Source: an uncultured Oscillospiraceae bacterium
GTDB taxonomy: Bacteria > Bacillota > Clostridia > Oscillospirales > Acutalibacteraceae
Assembly (NCBI GenBank): GCA_905198295.1
Contig: CAJKBW010000029.1
Location: forward strand, 1-32,689
Length of the DNA: 32,689 nucleotides
Direction: 5' to 3'
Shown here: positions 1 through 5,710 of the stretch, in pieces
Position numbering within the stretch: position 1 is the first letter of the stretch
Layout: each line of letters opens with the position of its first letter
Notes under the pieces: model-generated
Told to the model about the DNA's origin: nothing
Database searches by the model: none
The model's input: only the letters and a program-made list of their open reading frames with translations
Program-made: the position numbers and the translations under genes

Positions 1-22
1 AGAAAAACACGGAATAAATGAA

Positions 23-52
23 GCGGTACCATAAAACCGGCACCGCCTTTTT
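23..52 (+). terminator. possible terminator of an upstream plus-strand gene
   Basis: The arm GCGGTACC (23-30) pairs with GGCACCGC (39-46) with one mismatch, and CTTTTTC follows. This would end a plus-strand gene lying left of the window. No coding region is visible in bases 1-66. Confidence 0.4.
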
Positions 53-65
53 CATCATCGGCAGC

Positions 66-105
66 GAAAAACCGGGGGACAGATAAAATCTGTCCCCCGG
101 TTTTT
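66..105 (-). terminator. Rho-independent terminator of the suf genes
   Basis: A perfect 17-bp inverted repeat (67-83 with 89-105) surrounds a 5-nt loop. Its core is CCGGGGGACAGA, and its outer ends are A/T runs, so it can work in both directions. It begins at the stop codon (105-107) of the minus-strand SufB/D gene, so it most likely ends the sufC-sufB/D transcript. Confidence 0.8.
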
Positions 106-1022
106 TATGCCAGAAAGCCTTCGATGATTTTTTCTTCCGCCTGCTCCTCGGTAAGCCCCAGCGTACGCAGTTTCAGGATCTGTTCGCCGGCGATCTTGCC
201 AATCGCGGCCTCGTGGATCAGCGCCGCATCCACATGGGAAGCCTCCAGCGCGGGCTGCGCCGTCACCGTCCCCTGCTCCGCGAGGATCGCGTCGCATTCC
301 GAATGCCCGGTGCAGCGGCTGCGCCCGCGCAGGCAGGAATAAAACTCCTGATGGGAGCGCCCGCGCGCCACCGACCGGGAAATCAGATCGGCGCCGCAGC
401 CCTCACCGTCGAGATTAACCTCAAAATCGGTGCGGGCCGCCTCGTTGCCGTCGGTCATGATCCGCTCGCGTACCAGCAGCTTTGCACGGTCGCCCAGCAC
501 CGCCGAGGTCTTGCGCAGGGTGGAATCCACCCCGCCGAGCTGCACCGTATCCATCTCCAGGCTGGCCCCCTCGGCCAGATGCACATCAGTCACCGGATCG
601 ATGCGCTTCGCCCCGCTCCCGGAACCTGTCGCGACATGCTTTTCCTGATACAGCACATGCGCGTCCTTTTCGATAAAAAAGCGGTGGATGCCGTTGTGCC
701 GCGCCTCGGCGTCCTCGTCGTTGTGCACGCCGCAGCCCGCCACGATGGTCACGTCCGCCCCCTCGCCGATATAAAAATCGTTGTAAACGAGGTCGTCGAG
801 ATCGCCGTGGGTAACGCAGGCGGGGATGTATACCTTTTCCCCCTTGGTGCCGGGCTTCACATGCACCACCAGTCCCGGCGCATCGGCCTTGGAATCAATC
901 TGAATGTTGGCGGTCGACTGCCGTGCGGCACACTCGCCGTTTTCACGGATGCTGAACGCCCCGTCAAAGGAGCCCTTGAAATCGGATACAATTTTCAAAA
1001 ACTGCTCAGTGATCTTGTTCAT
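105..1022 (-). CDS. SufB/SufD-family Fe-S cluster scaffold protein (short form)
   Basis: This is a SufB/SufD-family beta-helix protein, which with SufC assembles Fe-S clusters in the cytosol. The C-terminal part shows the family signature: a Cys-rich stretch (CLRGRSRCTGHSECDAIL) followed by ALIHEAAIGKI, corresponding to the HEA..SKI motif of SufB/D. At about 305 residues it is much shorter than a typical SufB (about 470), and no second SufB/D, SufS or SufU is seen nearby. That matches the minimal two-gene SufC/SufB-like systems described in anaerobes. Two ATGs are possible. The one at 1034 has its AAAGGA directly abutting it, while the one at 1022 has AAAGGA 12 nt upstream, so I chose 1022. 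It lies 48 nt downstream of sufC, almost certainly in one transcript. Whether it acts as SufB or SufD cannot be decided by eye. Confidence 0.88.
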   Translation of the reverse strand: MNKITEQFLKIVSDFKGSFDGAFSIRENGECAARQSTANIQIDSKADAPGLVVHVKPGTKGEKVYIPACVTHGDLDDLVYNDFYIGEGADVTIVAGCGVHNDEDAEARHNGIHRFFIEKDAHVLYQEKHVATGSGSGAKRIDPVTDVHLAEGASLEMDTVQLGGVDSTLRKTSAVLGDRAKLLVRERIMTDGNEAARTDFEVNLDGEGCGADLISRSVARGRSHQEFYSCLRGRSRCTGHSECDAILAEQGTVTAQPALEASHVDAALIHEAAIGKIAGEQILKLRTLGLTEEQAEEKIIEGFLA

Positions 1023-1070
1023 TCTTCTGGTCATTCCTTTCCCCGGCTGAACGGCGCTGCGCCGGCTTTC

Positions 1071-1805
1071 TCAGCGGCCGGCGTGTGTCCGCTCGCGTCC
1101 GAGCGGGCAAAGCGCCGCCTTTTCGTCCGCAAGCAGTCCCGGCAGAATCTCCTCCCGCGGGCCGGCCGCGCGCACCCGTCCGCCTGCGATAACGACAATC
1201 TCATCCGCGATCGAAAGGATGCGTTCCTGATGGGAGATCACCATCAGGGTGCCGGCACCCTCGCTGCGCAGTTCTTCAAAGGTTTCGACCAGACGGGTAA
1301 AGCTCCACAGGTCGATGCCGGCCTCCGGCTCGTCGAAAATCGACAGCTTCGCCCGGCGCGCGAGCACGGTGGCGATCTCAATGCGCTTGATTTCGCCGCC
1401 GGACAGCCCGGCGTTCATCTCACGGTCCATGTATTCGTTTGCACATAGCCCCACCTTGCCCAGCAGGCCGCACAACGTTTCTTCGCTGAGCTTCTCCCCC
1501 GCCGCAAGTTCCAGCAGGCTGCGCACCGTCAGCCCCTTGAACCGCACCGGCTGCTGGAACGCATAGGCGATCCCGCGCCTGGCCCGCTCGGTCACATCCA
1601 TGTCGGTAATATCGGTGCCGTCAAAAACAATGCGCCCGGCGGACGGGGTTTCGATACCGGCGATCAGCTTGGCCAGCGTGGTTTTGCCGCCGCCGTTCGG
1701 GCCGGTCACCACCACCAGCCGTCCGCCGCCGATCGCCAGATCGACGTCGTGAAGAATGCCCGCGCCGTCCGGCAGCGTCCAGGCAAGGTGTTCGAGCTTC
1801 AGCAT
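1071..1805 (-). CDS. sufC: SufC, Fe-S cluster assembly ATPase
   Basis: This is an ABC-type ATPase that drives the SufB/D scaffold. The order of motifs is complete: Walker A GPNGGGKTTL, Q-loop (YAFQQPVRF), signature LSGGEIKRIE, Walker B LSIFDEPEAGIDLW and H-loop ISHQ. The length of 244 residues is normal for SufC. The reading frame stays open upstream, but the start MLKLEHLAW at 1805 is supported by AGGAAAGGA about 10 nt upstream and by the normal SufC N-terminus. The longer form would run into the P-type ATPase gene. There are two membrane-free domains and no signal peptide. It is the first gene of a two-gene operon with the SufB/D-family gene downstream. Confidence 0.95.
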   Translation of the reverse strand: MLKLEHLAWTLPDGAGILHDVDLAIGGGRLVVVTGPNGGGKTTLAKLIAGIETPSAGRIVFDGTDITDMDVTERARRGIAYAFQQPVRFKGLTVRSLLELAAGEKLSEETLCGLLGKVGLCANEYMDREMNAGLSGGEIKRIEIATVLARRAKLSIFDEPEAGIDLWSFTRLVETFEELRSEGAGTLMVISHQERILSIADEIVVIAGGRVRAAGPREEILPGLLADEKAALCPLGRERTHAGR

Positions 1806-1825
1806 AAGGGGTTCATCCTTTCCTG

Positions 1826-1843
1826 TTCCGGGGGTGCCCGGAA
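1826..1843. repeat. small hairpin in front of sufC
   Basis: TTCCGGG (1826-1832) pairs with CCCGGAA (1837-1843) around a 4-nt loop. It sits just upstream of the sufC ribosome binding site, in the 122-nt gap between the ATPase gene and sufC. Its role is unknown. No clear -35/-10 pair was found in this gap, so sufC may be read from further upstream. Confidence 0.4.
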
Positions 1844-1851
1844 ACGTCCTG

Positions 1852-1895
1852 CACCGGATGCGCCGCAGAAAGCTTATTCTGCAGCGCATCCGGTG
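1852..1895 (-). terminator. long hairpin after the metal ATPase gene
   Basis: A 19-bp stem with one mismatch (1852-1870 with 1877-1895, loop AGCTTA, arm beginning CACCGGATGCG) lies 33 nt after the ATPase stop codon. There is no U-tract on the minus strand, so it may be a weak terminator, a 3' stabiliser or a processing site between the efflux operon and the suf genes. A related GCATCCGGT/ACCGGATGC hairpin occurs near 29524. Confidence 0.4.
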
Positions 1896-1927
1896 TTGAT
1901 TTCTGTTCCGCCCGCCATCCGGCAGGC

Positions 1928-3769
1928 TTATTTCCGCATCGCCCGCATGGCGTTGAGGATGGCGAGCACCGATACGCCCACGTCGGCGAACACGGCCTCC
2001 CACATGTTGGCTAGCCCCGCCGCGCCGAGCAGCAGCACCAGCGCCTTGACCGCCAGCGCGAACACGATGTTCTGCCGCACGATCTGCAGGGTTTTGCGGG
2101 ATATCTCCACCGCCTCTGCAATTTTGGACGGCTTGTCGTCCATCAGCACGATGTCGGCCGCTTCGATTGCCGCGTCGGAACCCATGCCGCCCATCGCGAT
2201 GCCCACATCCGCACGGGAGAGTACCGGCGCATCGTTGATGCCGTCACCGACAAACGCCAGGGTACCCTTCGGGGATTTTTGGGTCAGCAGCGCCTCGACC
2301 TGATCGACCTTGTCGGCCGGCAGCAGTTCGGCGTGCACCTCGTCAACGCCGAGCGCCTTCGCCACGCTTTCCCCGACCGCCTTCGCGTCGCCGGTGAGCA
2401 TCACCGTCCTGCGCACGCCCTCGCGCCGGAGCGCTTCAATCGCCTGCGCCGCGTCCGGCTTGACCTCGTCGGAGATCACCAGATGCCCCGCATAGACGCC
2501 GTCCACCGCCACATGCACGGTGGTGCCGACCCGGTGGCAGGGATGCCAGGCGACCCCGACTTCCTCCATCAGCTTGTCATTGCCCACGCACACCGTCCGG
2601 CCATCCACTTCGGCACGCACACCGCGGCCGGCGAGCTCTTCCACCCGGCCGATACGGCCGCGGCCGATCGCTTTGCCGTAGGTTTCCCGCAGCGAACGGG
2701 ATACCGGATGATCGGAATCGCATTCCGCGAGCGCGGCGATTTCCAGCAGCTGCGCTTCGGAAACCGTGTCCGGATGAATCGCGGTGACGTTGAACACCCC
2801 TTTGGTTAGGGTGCCGGTCTTGTCGAAGACTACCGTTTCCACCCGCGCGAGCGCTTCGAGGTAGTTGCCGCCTTTTATCAGCACGCCCGCTTTTGACGCG
2901 CCGCCGATGCCGCCGAAAAAGCTCAGCGGCACCGAAATCACCAGCGCGCACGGACAGGAGATCACCAGAAAGATCAGTGCCCGGTGAATCCATTCCGCCC
3001 ATTCGCCGCTGAAAAACAGCGGCGGGATCACGGCGAGGAGCGCCGCACCGATCACCACCACCGGGGTATACACCTTGGCAAAGCGGGTGATGAAATTCTC
3101 CGCCCGCGCTTTTTTGGCGCTGGAGTTTTCCATAAGGTTCAGGATCTTGGCCACCGTGGATTCACCGAAAGCCCTGGTGACCTGCACCCGGAGGGCGCCG
3201 CTCTGGTTGATGCAGCCGCTGATCACGTCGTCGCCCGGCTCCACCTCACGCGGCAGCGACTCGCCGGTCAGCGCCGCGGTGTCAACCGTGCTGCGGCCGC
3301 CGCGCACCACACCGTCGAGCGGTATACGCTCGCCGGGCTTGATCACGATGACCTCACCGATGGCCACCTCTTCAGGATCCACCTGAATCAGCTGCCCGTC
3401 CGCTTCCCGGTTCGCGTAATCCGGGCGGATATCCATCAGCTTGGCAATCGAGCGGCGGGATCGCCCCACGGCATAGCCCTGGAACAGCTCACCCACCTGA
3501 TAGAACAGCATCACCGCCACGCCTTCGGGATATTCGCCGGTGGCCATCGCCCCGAGGGTGGCAATGGTCATCAGGAAATTTTCATCGAATACCTGCCCGT
3601 GGGCGATGTTGCGCACCGCACGCCACAGCACATCCCAGCCGATCACCACATATGGGACCAGAAACACCAGCCGCCGGATCCAGCCCTCCGCCGGCAGCAG
3701 CGCCGCAATCACTAAAAGCGCGCCGCTGACCAGGATTCGCGCCAGCATCCGTTTCTGCTTTTTCGTCAC
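1928..3769 (-). CDS. cadA: P1B-type zinc/cadmium/lead-exporting ATPase without its own HMA domain
   Basis: This inner-membrane pump exports soft divalent metals using ATP. All P-type landmarks are present: TGES (about 168-171), the transmembrane metal site CPC (272-274, in ISCPCALVIS), the phosphorylated Asp in DKTGTLTKG (D316), the HP motif SDHP (354-355), TGD and GDGIND (508-513). A Lys in helix 7 (K575) and FADVG in helix 8 (D596) are typical of the Zn/Cd/Pb subgroup (P1B-2). I chose the GTG start at 3769 because AAGGGGGGG lies about 8 nt upstream and it begins 23 nt after the previous gene. An upstream ATG would overlap the HMA gene. Unlike most relatives, the protein starts directly at its first membrane helices. 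The N-terminal metal-binding domain is encoded by the separate gene upstream. The exact metal is an inference from the motifs and the SmtB-like regulator. Confidence 0.93.
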   Translation of the reverse strand: MTKKQKRMLARILVSGALLVIAALLPAEGWIRRLVFLVPYVVIGWDVLWRAVRNIAHGQVFDENFLMTIATLGAMATGEYPEGVAVMLFYQVGELFQGYAVGRSRRSIAKLMDIRPDYANREADGQLIQVDPEEVAIGEVIVIKPGERIPLDGVVRGGRSTVDTAALTGESLPREVEPGDDVISGCINQSGALRVQVTRAFGESTVAKILNLMENSSAKKARAENFITRFAKVYTPVVVIGAALLAVIPPLFFSGEWAEWIHRALIFLVISCPCALVISVPLSFFGGIGGASKAGVLIKGGNYLEALARVETVVFDKTGTLTKGVFNVTAIHPDTVSEAQLLEIAALAECDSDHPVSRSLRETYGKAIGRGRIGRVEELAGRGVRAEVDGRTVCVGNDKLMEEVGVAWHPCHRVGTTVHVAVDGVYAGHLVISDEVKPDAAQAIEALRREGVRRTVMLTGDAKAVGESVAKALGVDEVHAELLPADKVDQVEALLTQKSPKGTLAFVGDGINDAPVLSRADVGIAMGGMGSDAAIEAADIVLMDDKPSKIAEAVEISRKTLQIVRQNIVFALAVKALVLLLGAAGLANMWEAVFADVGVSVLAILNAMRAMRK

Positions 3770-3792
3770 GAACGTTCCCCCCCTTCCCGGTT

Positions 3793-4011
3793 TTACAGGA
3801 GGATCGAGCAGTCCGGTTCCACCCTGCGGCAAACCTTGACCACCTGTTTCATGATGGCAGCAAAATCGGCCTCTTCCGCCGAAACGGTCATTTTCTGGGT
3901 CAGGAAATTCACCTTCGCATCCTGTACGCCGTCAATGCGGCGGATAGCCTCCTCCATCTTCCGGGCACAGTTGGCGCAGTCGAGATTTTCCAAAGCATAC
4001 GTCTTTTTCAT
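3793..4011 (-). CDS. small heavy-metal-associated (HMA) domain protein
   Basis: This 72-residue ferredoxin-like metal-binding protein resembles the N-terminal domains of metal ATPases and free metallochaperones. The metal loop reads LDCANCARKMEEAI, i.e. a CxxC pair (Cys11 and Cys14) in place of the canonical GMTCxxC. Two more Cys (in KVCRR and PDCSILL) sit near the C-terminus and might add ligands. The start at ATG 4011 has GAGGTG 7 nt upstream, whereas a GTG 15 nt earlier has no good site. It lies between the SmtB-like regulator and the ATPase, which lacks this domain, so it probably delivers or senses metal for the pump. This is a split version of the usual fused arrangement. Confidence 0.88.
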   Translation of the reverse strand: MKKTYALENLDCANCARKMEEAIRRIDGVQDAKVNFLTQKMTVSAEEADFAAIMKQVVKVCRRVEPDCSILL

Positions 4012-4071
4012 CACAGAGCACCTCACATTATAATACGTTTTTGCTGTCAGGGCAATGCCGGAAACGAATTT

Positions 4072-4434
4072 TTATTCTCCCACGTGTTCGAGTCCCTGAT
4101 TGATGATGCGGCGGACGTGGTCGTCCGCGAGTGAATAAAATATGCTTTTGCCCTCCCGGCGACAGCGCACCAGCTTGTTGGTCTTGAGCACCCTCAGCTG
4201 ATGGGACACCGCCGTCTGGCTTAAGCCCAGCAGCTGGGCCATATCCCCGACGCACAGCTCGGCCTCGAACAGTGCGTAGAGAATACGGATGCGGGTGGAA
4301 TCCCCGAACACCTTGAACAGCTCCGCCAGATCGTACAGCATTTCGTCCGGCGGCATGCCCTCGGTCACCTGCCTGACCACCTCGGCGTGGATGCAGGTAT
4401 CCAGTTCCGGAAGCGGCTCTCTGGTTTCGTCCAT
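4072..4434 (-). CDS. SmtB/ArsR-family metal-sensing repressor
   Basis: This is a winged-helix repressor that releases DNA on binding metal. The HTH region reads LCVGDMAQLLGLSQTAVSHQ. Counted from the ATG at 4434 (120 residues), the residues that bind zinc in cyanobacterial SmtB are all at the same numbers: C14, C61 and D64 for the alpha-3N site, and D104, H106, H117 and E120 for the alpha-5 site; H16 may replace SmtB H18. An earlier in-frame ATG at 4455 lies inside the operator and would be nearly leaderless from the promoter predicted here. ATG 4434 has AGAGG about 11 nt upstream and is preferred. It is the first gene of the efflux operon, followed 60 nt later by the HMA gene. It probably represses its own operon and senses Zn(II), perhaps also Cd(II) or Co(II). 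Confidence 0.93.
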   Translation of the reverse strand: MDETREPLPELDTCIHAEVVRQVTEGMPPDEMLYDLAELFKVFGDSTRIRILYALFEAELCVGDMAQLLGLSQTAVSHQLRVLKTNKLVRCRREGKSIFYSLADDHVRRIINQGLEHVGE

Positions 4435-4452
4435 ATGGATCTCATCCTCTTT

Positions 4453-4474
4453 CATATGAATATCTGTTCATATG
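4453..4474. promoter_or_regulatory. SmtB/ArsR-type operator
   Basis: A perfect 8-6-8 palindrome, CATATGAA - TATCTG - TTCATATG, matches the TGAA-N6-TTCA core typical of SmtB/CzrA-type operators. It overlaps the -10 element and expected start point of the efflux operon promoter, so a bound repressor would block RNA polymerase. Confidence 0.8.
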
Positions 4475-4500
4475 ATATTCTATTTACTTCAAAATGTCAA
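4472..4500 (-). promoter_or_regulatory. promoter of the metal efflux operon
   Basis: On the minus strand a perfect -35 TTGACA (4495-4500) and a -10 TATCAT (4472-4477) are separated by exactly 17 nt. The -10 shares bases with the palindromic operator. Confidence 0.85.
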
Positions 4501-4554
4501 GCGGTTTTATAAAATAGTTTCGGCAGGCGGCAGAAATTTATGTACGGCAGAGAA

Positions 4555-4583
4555 TTGTCAAAAGAATCCGAACGTGGTAAAAT
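4555..4583 (+). promoter_or_regulatory. promoter of the Big2/transglutaminase lipoprotein gene
   Basis: TTGTCA (4555-4560), a 17-nt spacer and TAAAAT (4578-4583) form a good vegetative promoter. It gives a leader of about 75 nt before the start codon at 4668. Confidence 0.75.
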
Positions 4584-4667
4584 AAAGTGAAGAATTCCAA
4601 CAATGTGCGAATCTTTGATCGGTACGATGCTGTCTTTCTATCTTCGTACGCTTCAGGAGGCGTTTTT

Positions 4668-5597
4668 ATGCTGGCTAAAAAATCCGCAGCTGCTCTTGCA
4701 GCGGCACTTTTTCTGACATCTTTGCTGCTCAGCCTTCCCGGATGCAGCCGTCCTGAGGACCGTATCGGCACCTCACAGGCGGACGCCTCCGCACCGTCCA
4801 AAACCACCTCTGCCGCGGAATCGGCCGCCGAAAGCTCTGCCGGCGGTACGGCAGGCGAACAAACCGCAATGACCATGACAACCACACCCGCAGCGCCAAC
4901 GACAACGGCAGCAACCGTGACTCCCACGACAACGGCGCCAACCGCGGCTCCCACGACAGCCGCCCCGGTCAGGGTGGAGGGCATCACCCTTTCGACCTAT
5001 GCGGTCAGCCTGACGGTTGGACAGTCCAAAATGCCGATCGTGACCATGACGCCGGAAAACGCCGCGGATAAAGGGGAAATCTGGACCAGCAGCGATACCG
5101 GCGTAGCCGCGGTATCCTCACTGGGAAACATCACCGGTATCGCCGCGGGCAGCTGCACCGTCACCGTCACGAGCCGTGACAATCCGGCGGTCAGCGCCGT
5201 CGTGGAGGTGACCGTCACCCGCAGCGTAAGGGATGAGCAGGATCGCCAGGCCCGGGAGATCGCCCAGCAGATCGCAGACAGCATCGGGCCGGGCACCGAT
5301 CTGGAGCGGGTAGGCCAGGCGGCACAGATTGTTAGCGGGTACTATCAGCGGGGTATTCATAAGGAATCCGGGGACAATTACTATCGTCCGTACGGCGTAT
5401 TTATCGCCGGGGAGTCCTCCTGCGCCGGAACCACGCGCGCACTTGGCCTGGTGCTCGAGTGCATGGGCTATTCCTGGGAGCACGTCAACGAAAACCAGTG
5501 GGCTCATCAGTGGTGCCGGCTGACGATGGACGGCCAAACCGGCTGGGCTGACGGACAGATCGGGTTGGCCTACTACGGCGATCACCCGTGGGTATAA
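4668..5597 (+). CDS. lipoprotein with Big2 domain and transglutaminase-like domain
   Basis: This is a predicted surface lipoprotein of 309 residues. A short positive N-terminus and hydrophobic stretch end in the lipobox LPGC, so Cys26 would be lipidated. A Ser/Thr/Ala/Pro-rich linker (about 30-100) carries three 9-residue repeats. A bacterial Ig-like Big2 domain follows (about 103-184: VEGITLS..., then ITGIAAGSCTVTVTS). The C-terminal part resembles a transglutaminase/cysteine-protease fold with a plausible triad of Cys252 (ESSCAGTTRA), His280 (WAHQWCRL) and Asp295 (GWADG). The start is fixed by a perfect AGGAGG 7 nt upstream. An in-frame ATG at 4587 lies at the predicted transcription start and was rejected. 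It is a single-gene unit with its own promoter and terminator. The substrate is unknown; cell-wall or surface peptide remodelling is a guess. Confidence 0.88.
   Translation: MLAKKSAAALAAALFLTSLLLSLPGCSRPEDRIGTSQADASAPSKTTSAAESAAESSAGGTAGEQTAMTMTTTPAAPTTTAATVTPTTTAPTAAPTTAAPVRVEGITLSTYAVSLTVGQSKMPIVTMTPENAADKGEIWTSSDTGVAAVSSLGNITGIAAGSCTVTVTSRDNPAVSAVVEVTVTRSVRDEQDRQAREIAQQIADSIGPGTDLERVGQAAQIVSGYYQRGIHKESGDNYYRPYGVFIAGESSCAGTTRALGLVLECMGYSWEHVNENQWAHQWCRLTMDGQTGWADGQIGLAYYGDHPWV
4895..4975 (+). repeat. three 27-bp tandem repeats in the lipoprotein linker
   Basis: Units starting at 4895, 4922 and 4949 share the core CCCACGACAACGGC. They encode the 9-residue motifs APTTTAATV, TPTTTAPTA and APTTAAPVR. 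This is a spacer between the lipid anchor and the folded domains and is a likely site of length variation between strains. Confidence 0.75.
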
Positions 5598-5614
5598 CCC
5601 GCTGAAAAAAGCTT

Positions 5615-5648
5615 CCCCGGCGCATACGTTGTATGCGCCGGGGTTTTT
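5615..5648 (+). terminator. terminator between the convergent lipoprotein and glycosidase genes
   Basis: A perfect 13-bp stem (5615-5627 with 5631-5643, loop GTT) is followed by TTTTT. On the other strand the same stem is followed by AAGCTTTTTT, so it may also serve the minus-strand glycoside hydrolase gene. Confidence 0.9.
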
Positions 5649-5710
5649 CTGTCCGTAATATTATCTTTTCACGTGCGGTTCTCCTCCGCCGGTGCGGCCA
5701 CGCGCCGCTG

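Noticed and set aside
1806..2003. Longer start for sufC
   Set aside because: It would overlap the ATPase gene and cross two hairpins; the residues before MLKLEH do not resemble SufC.
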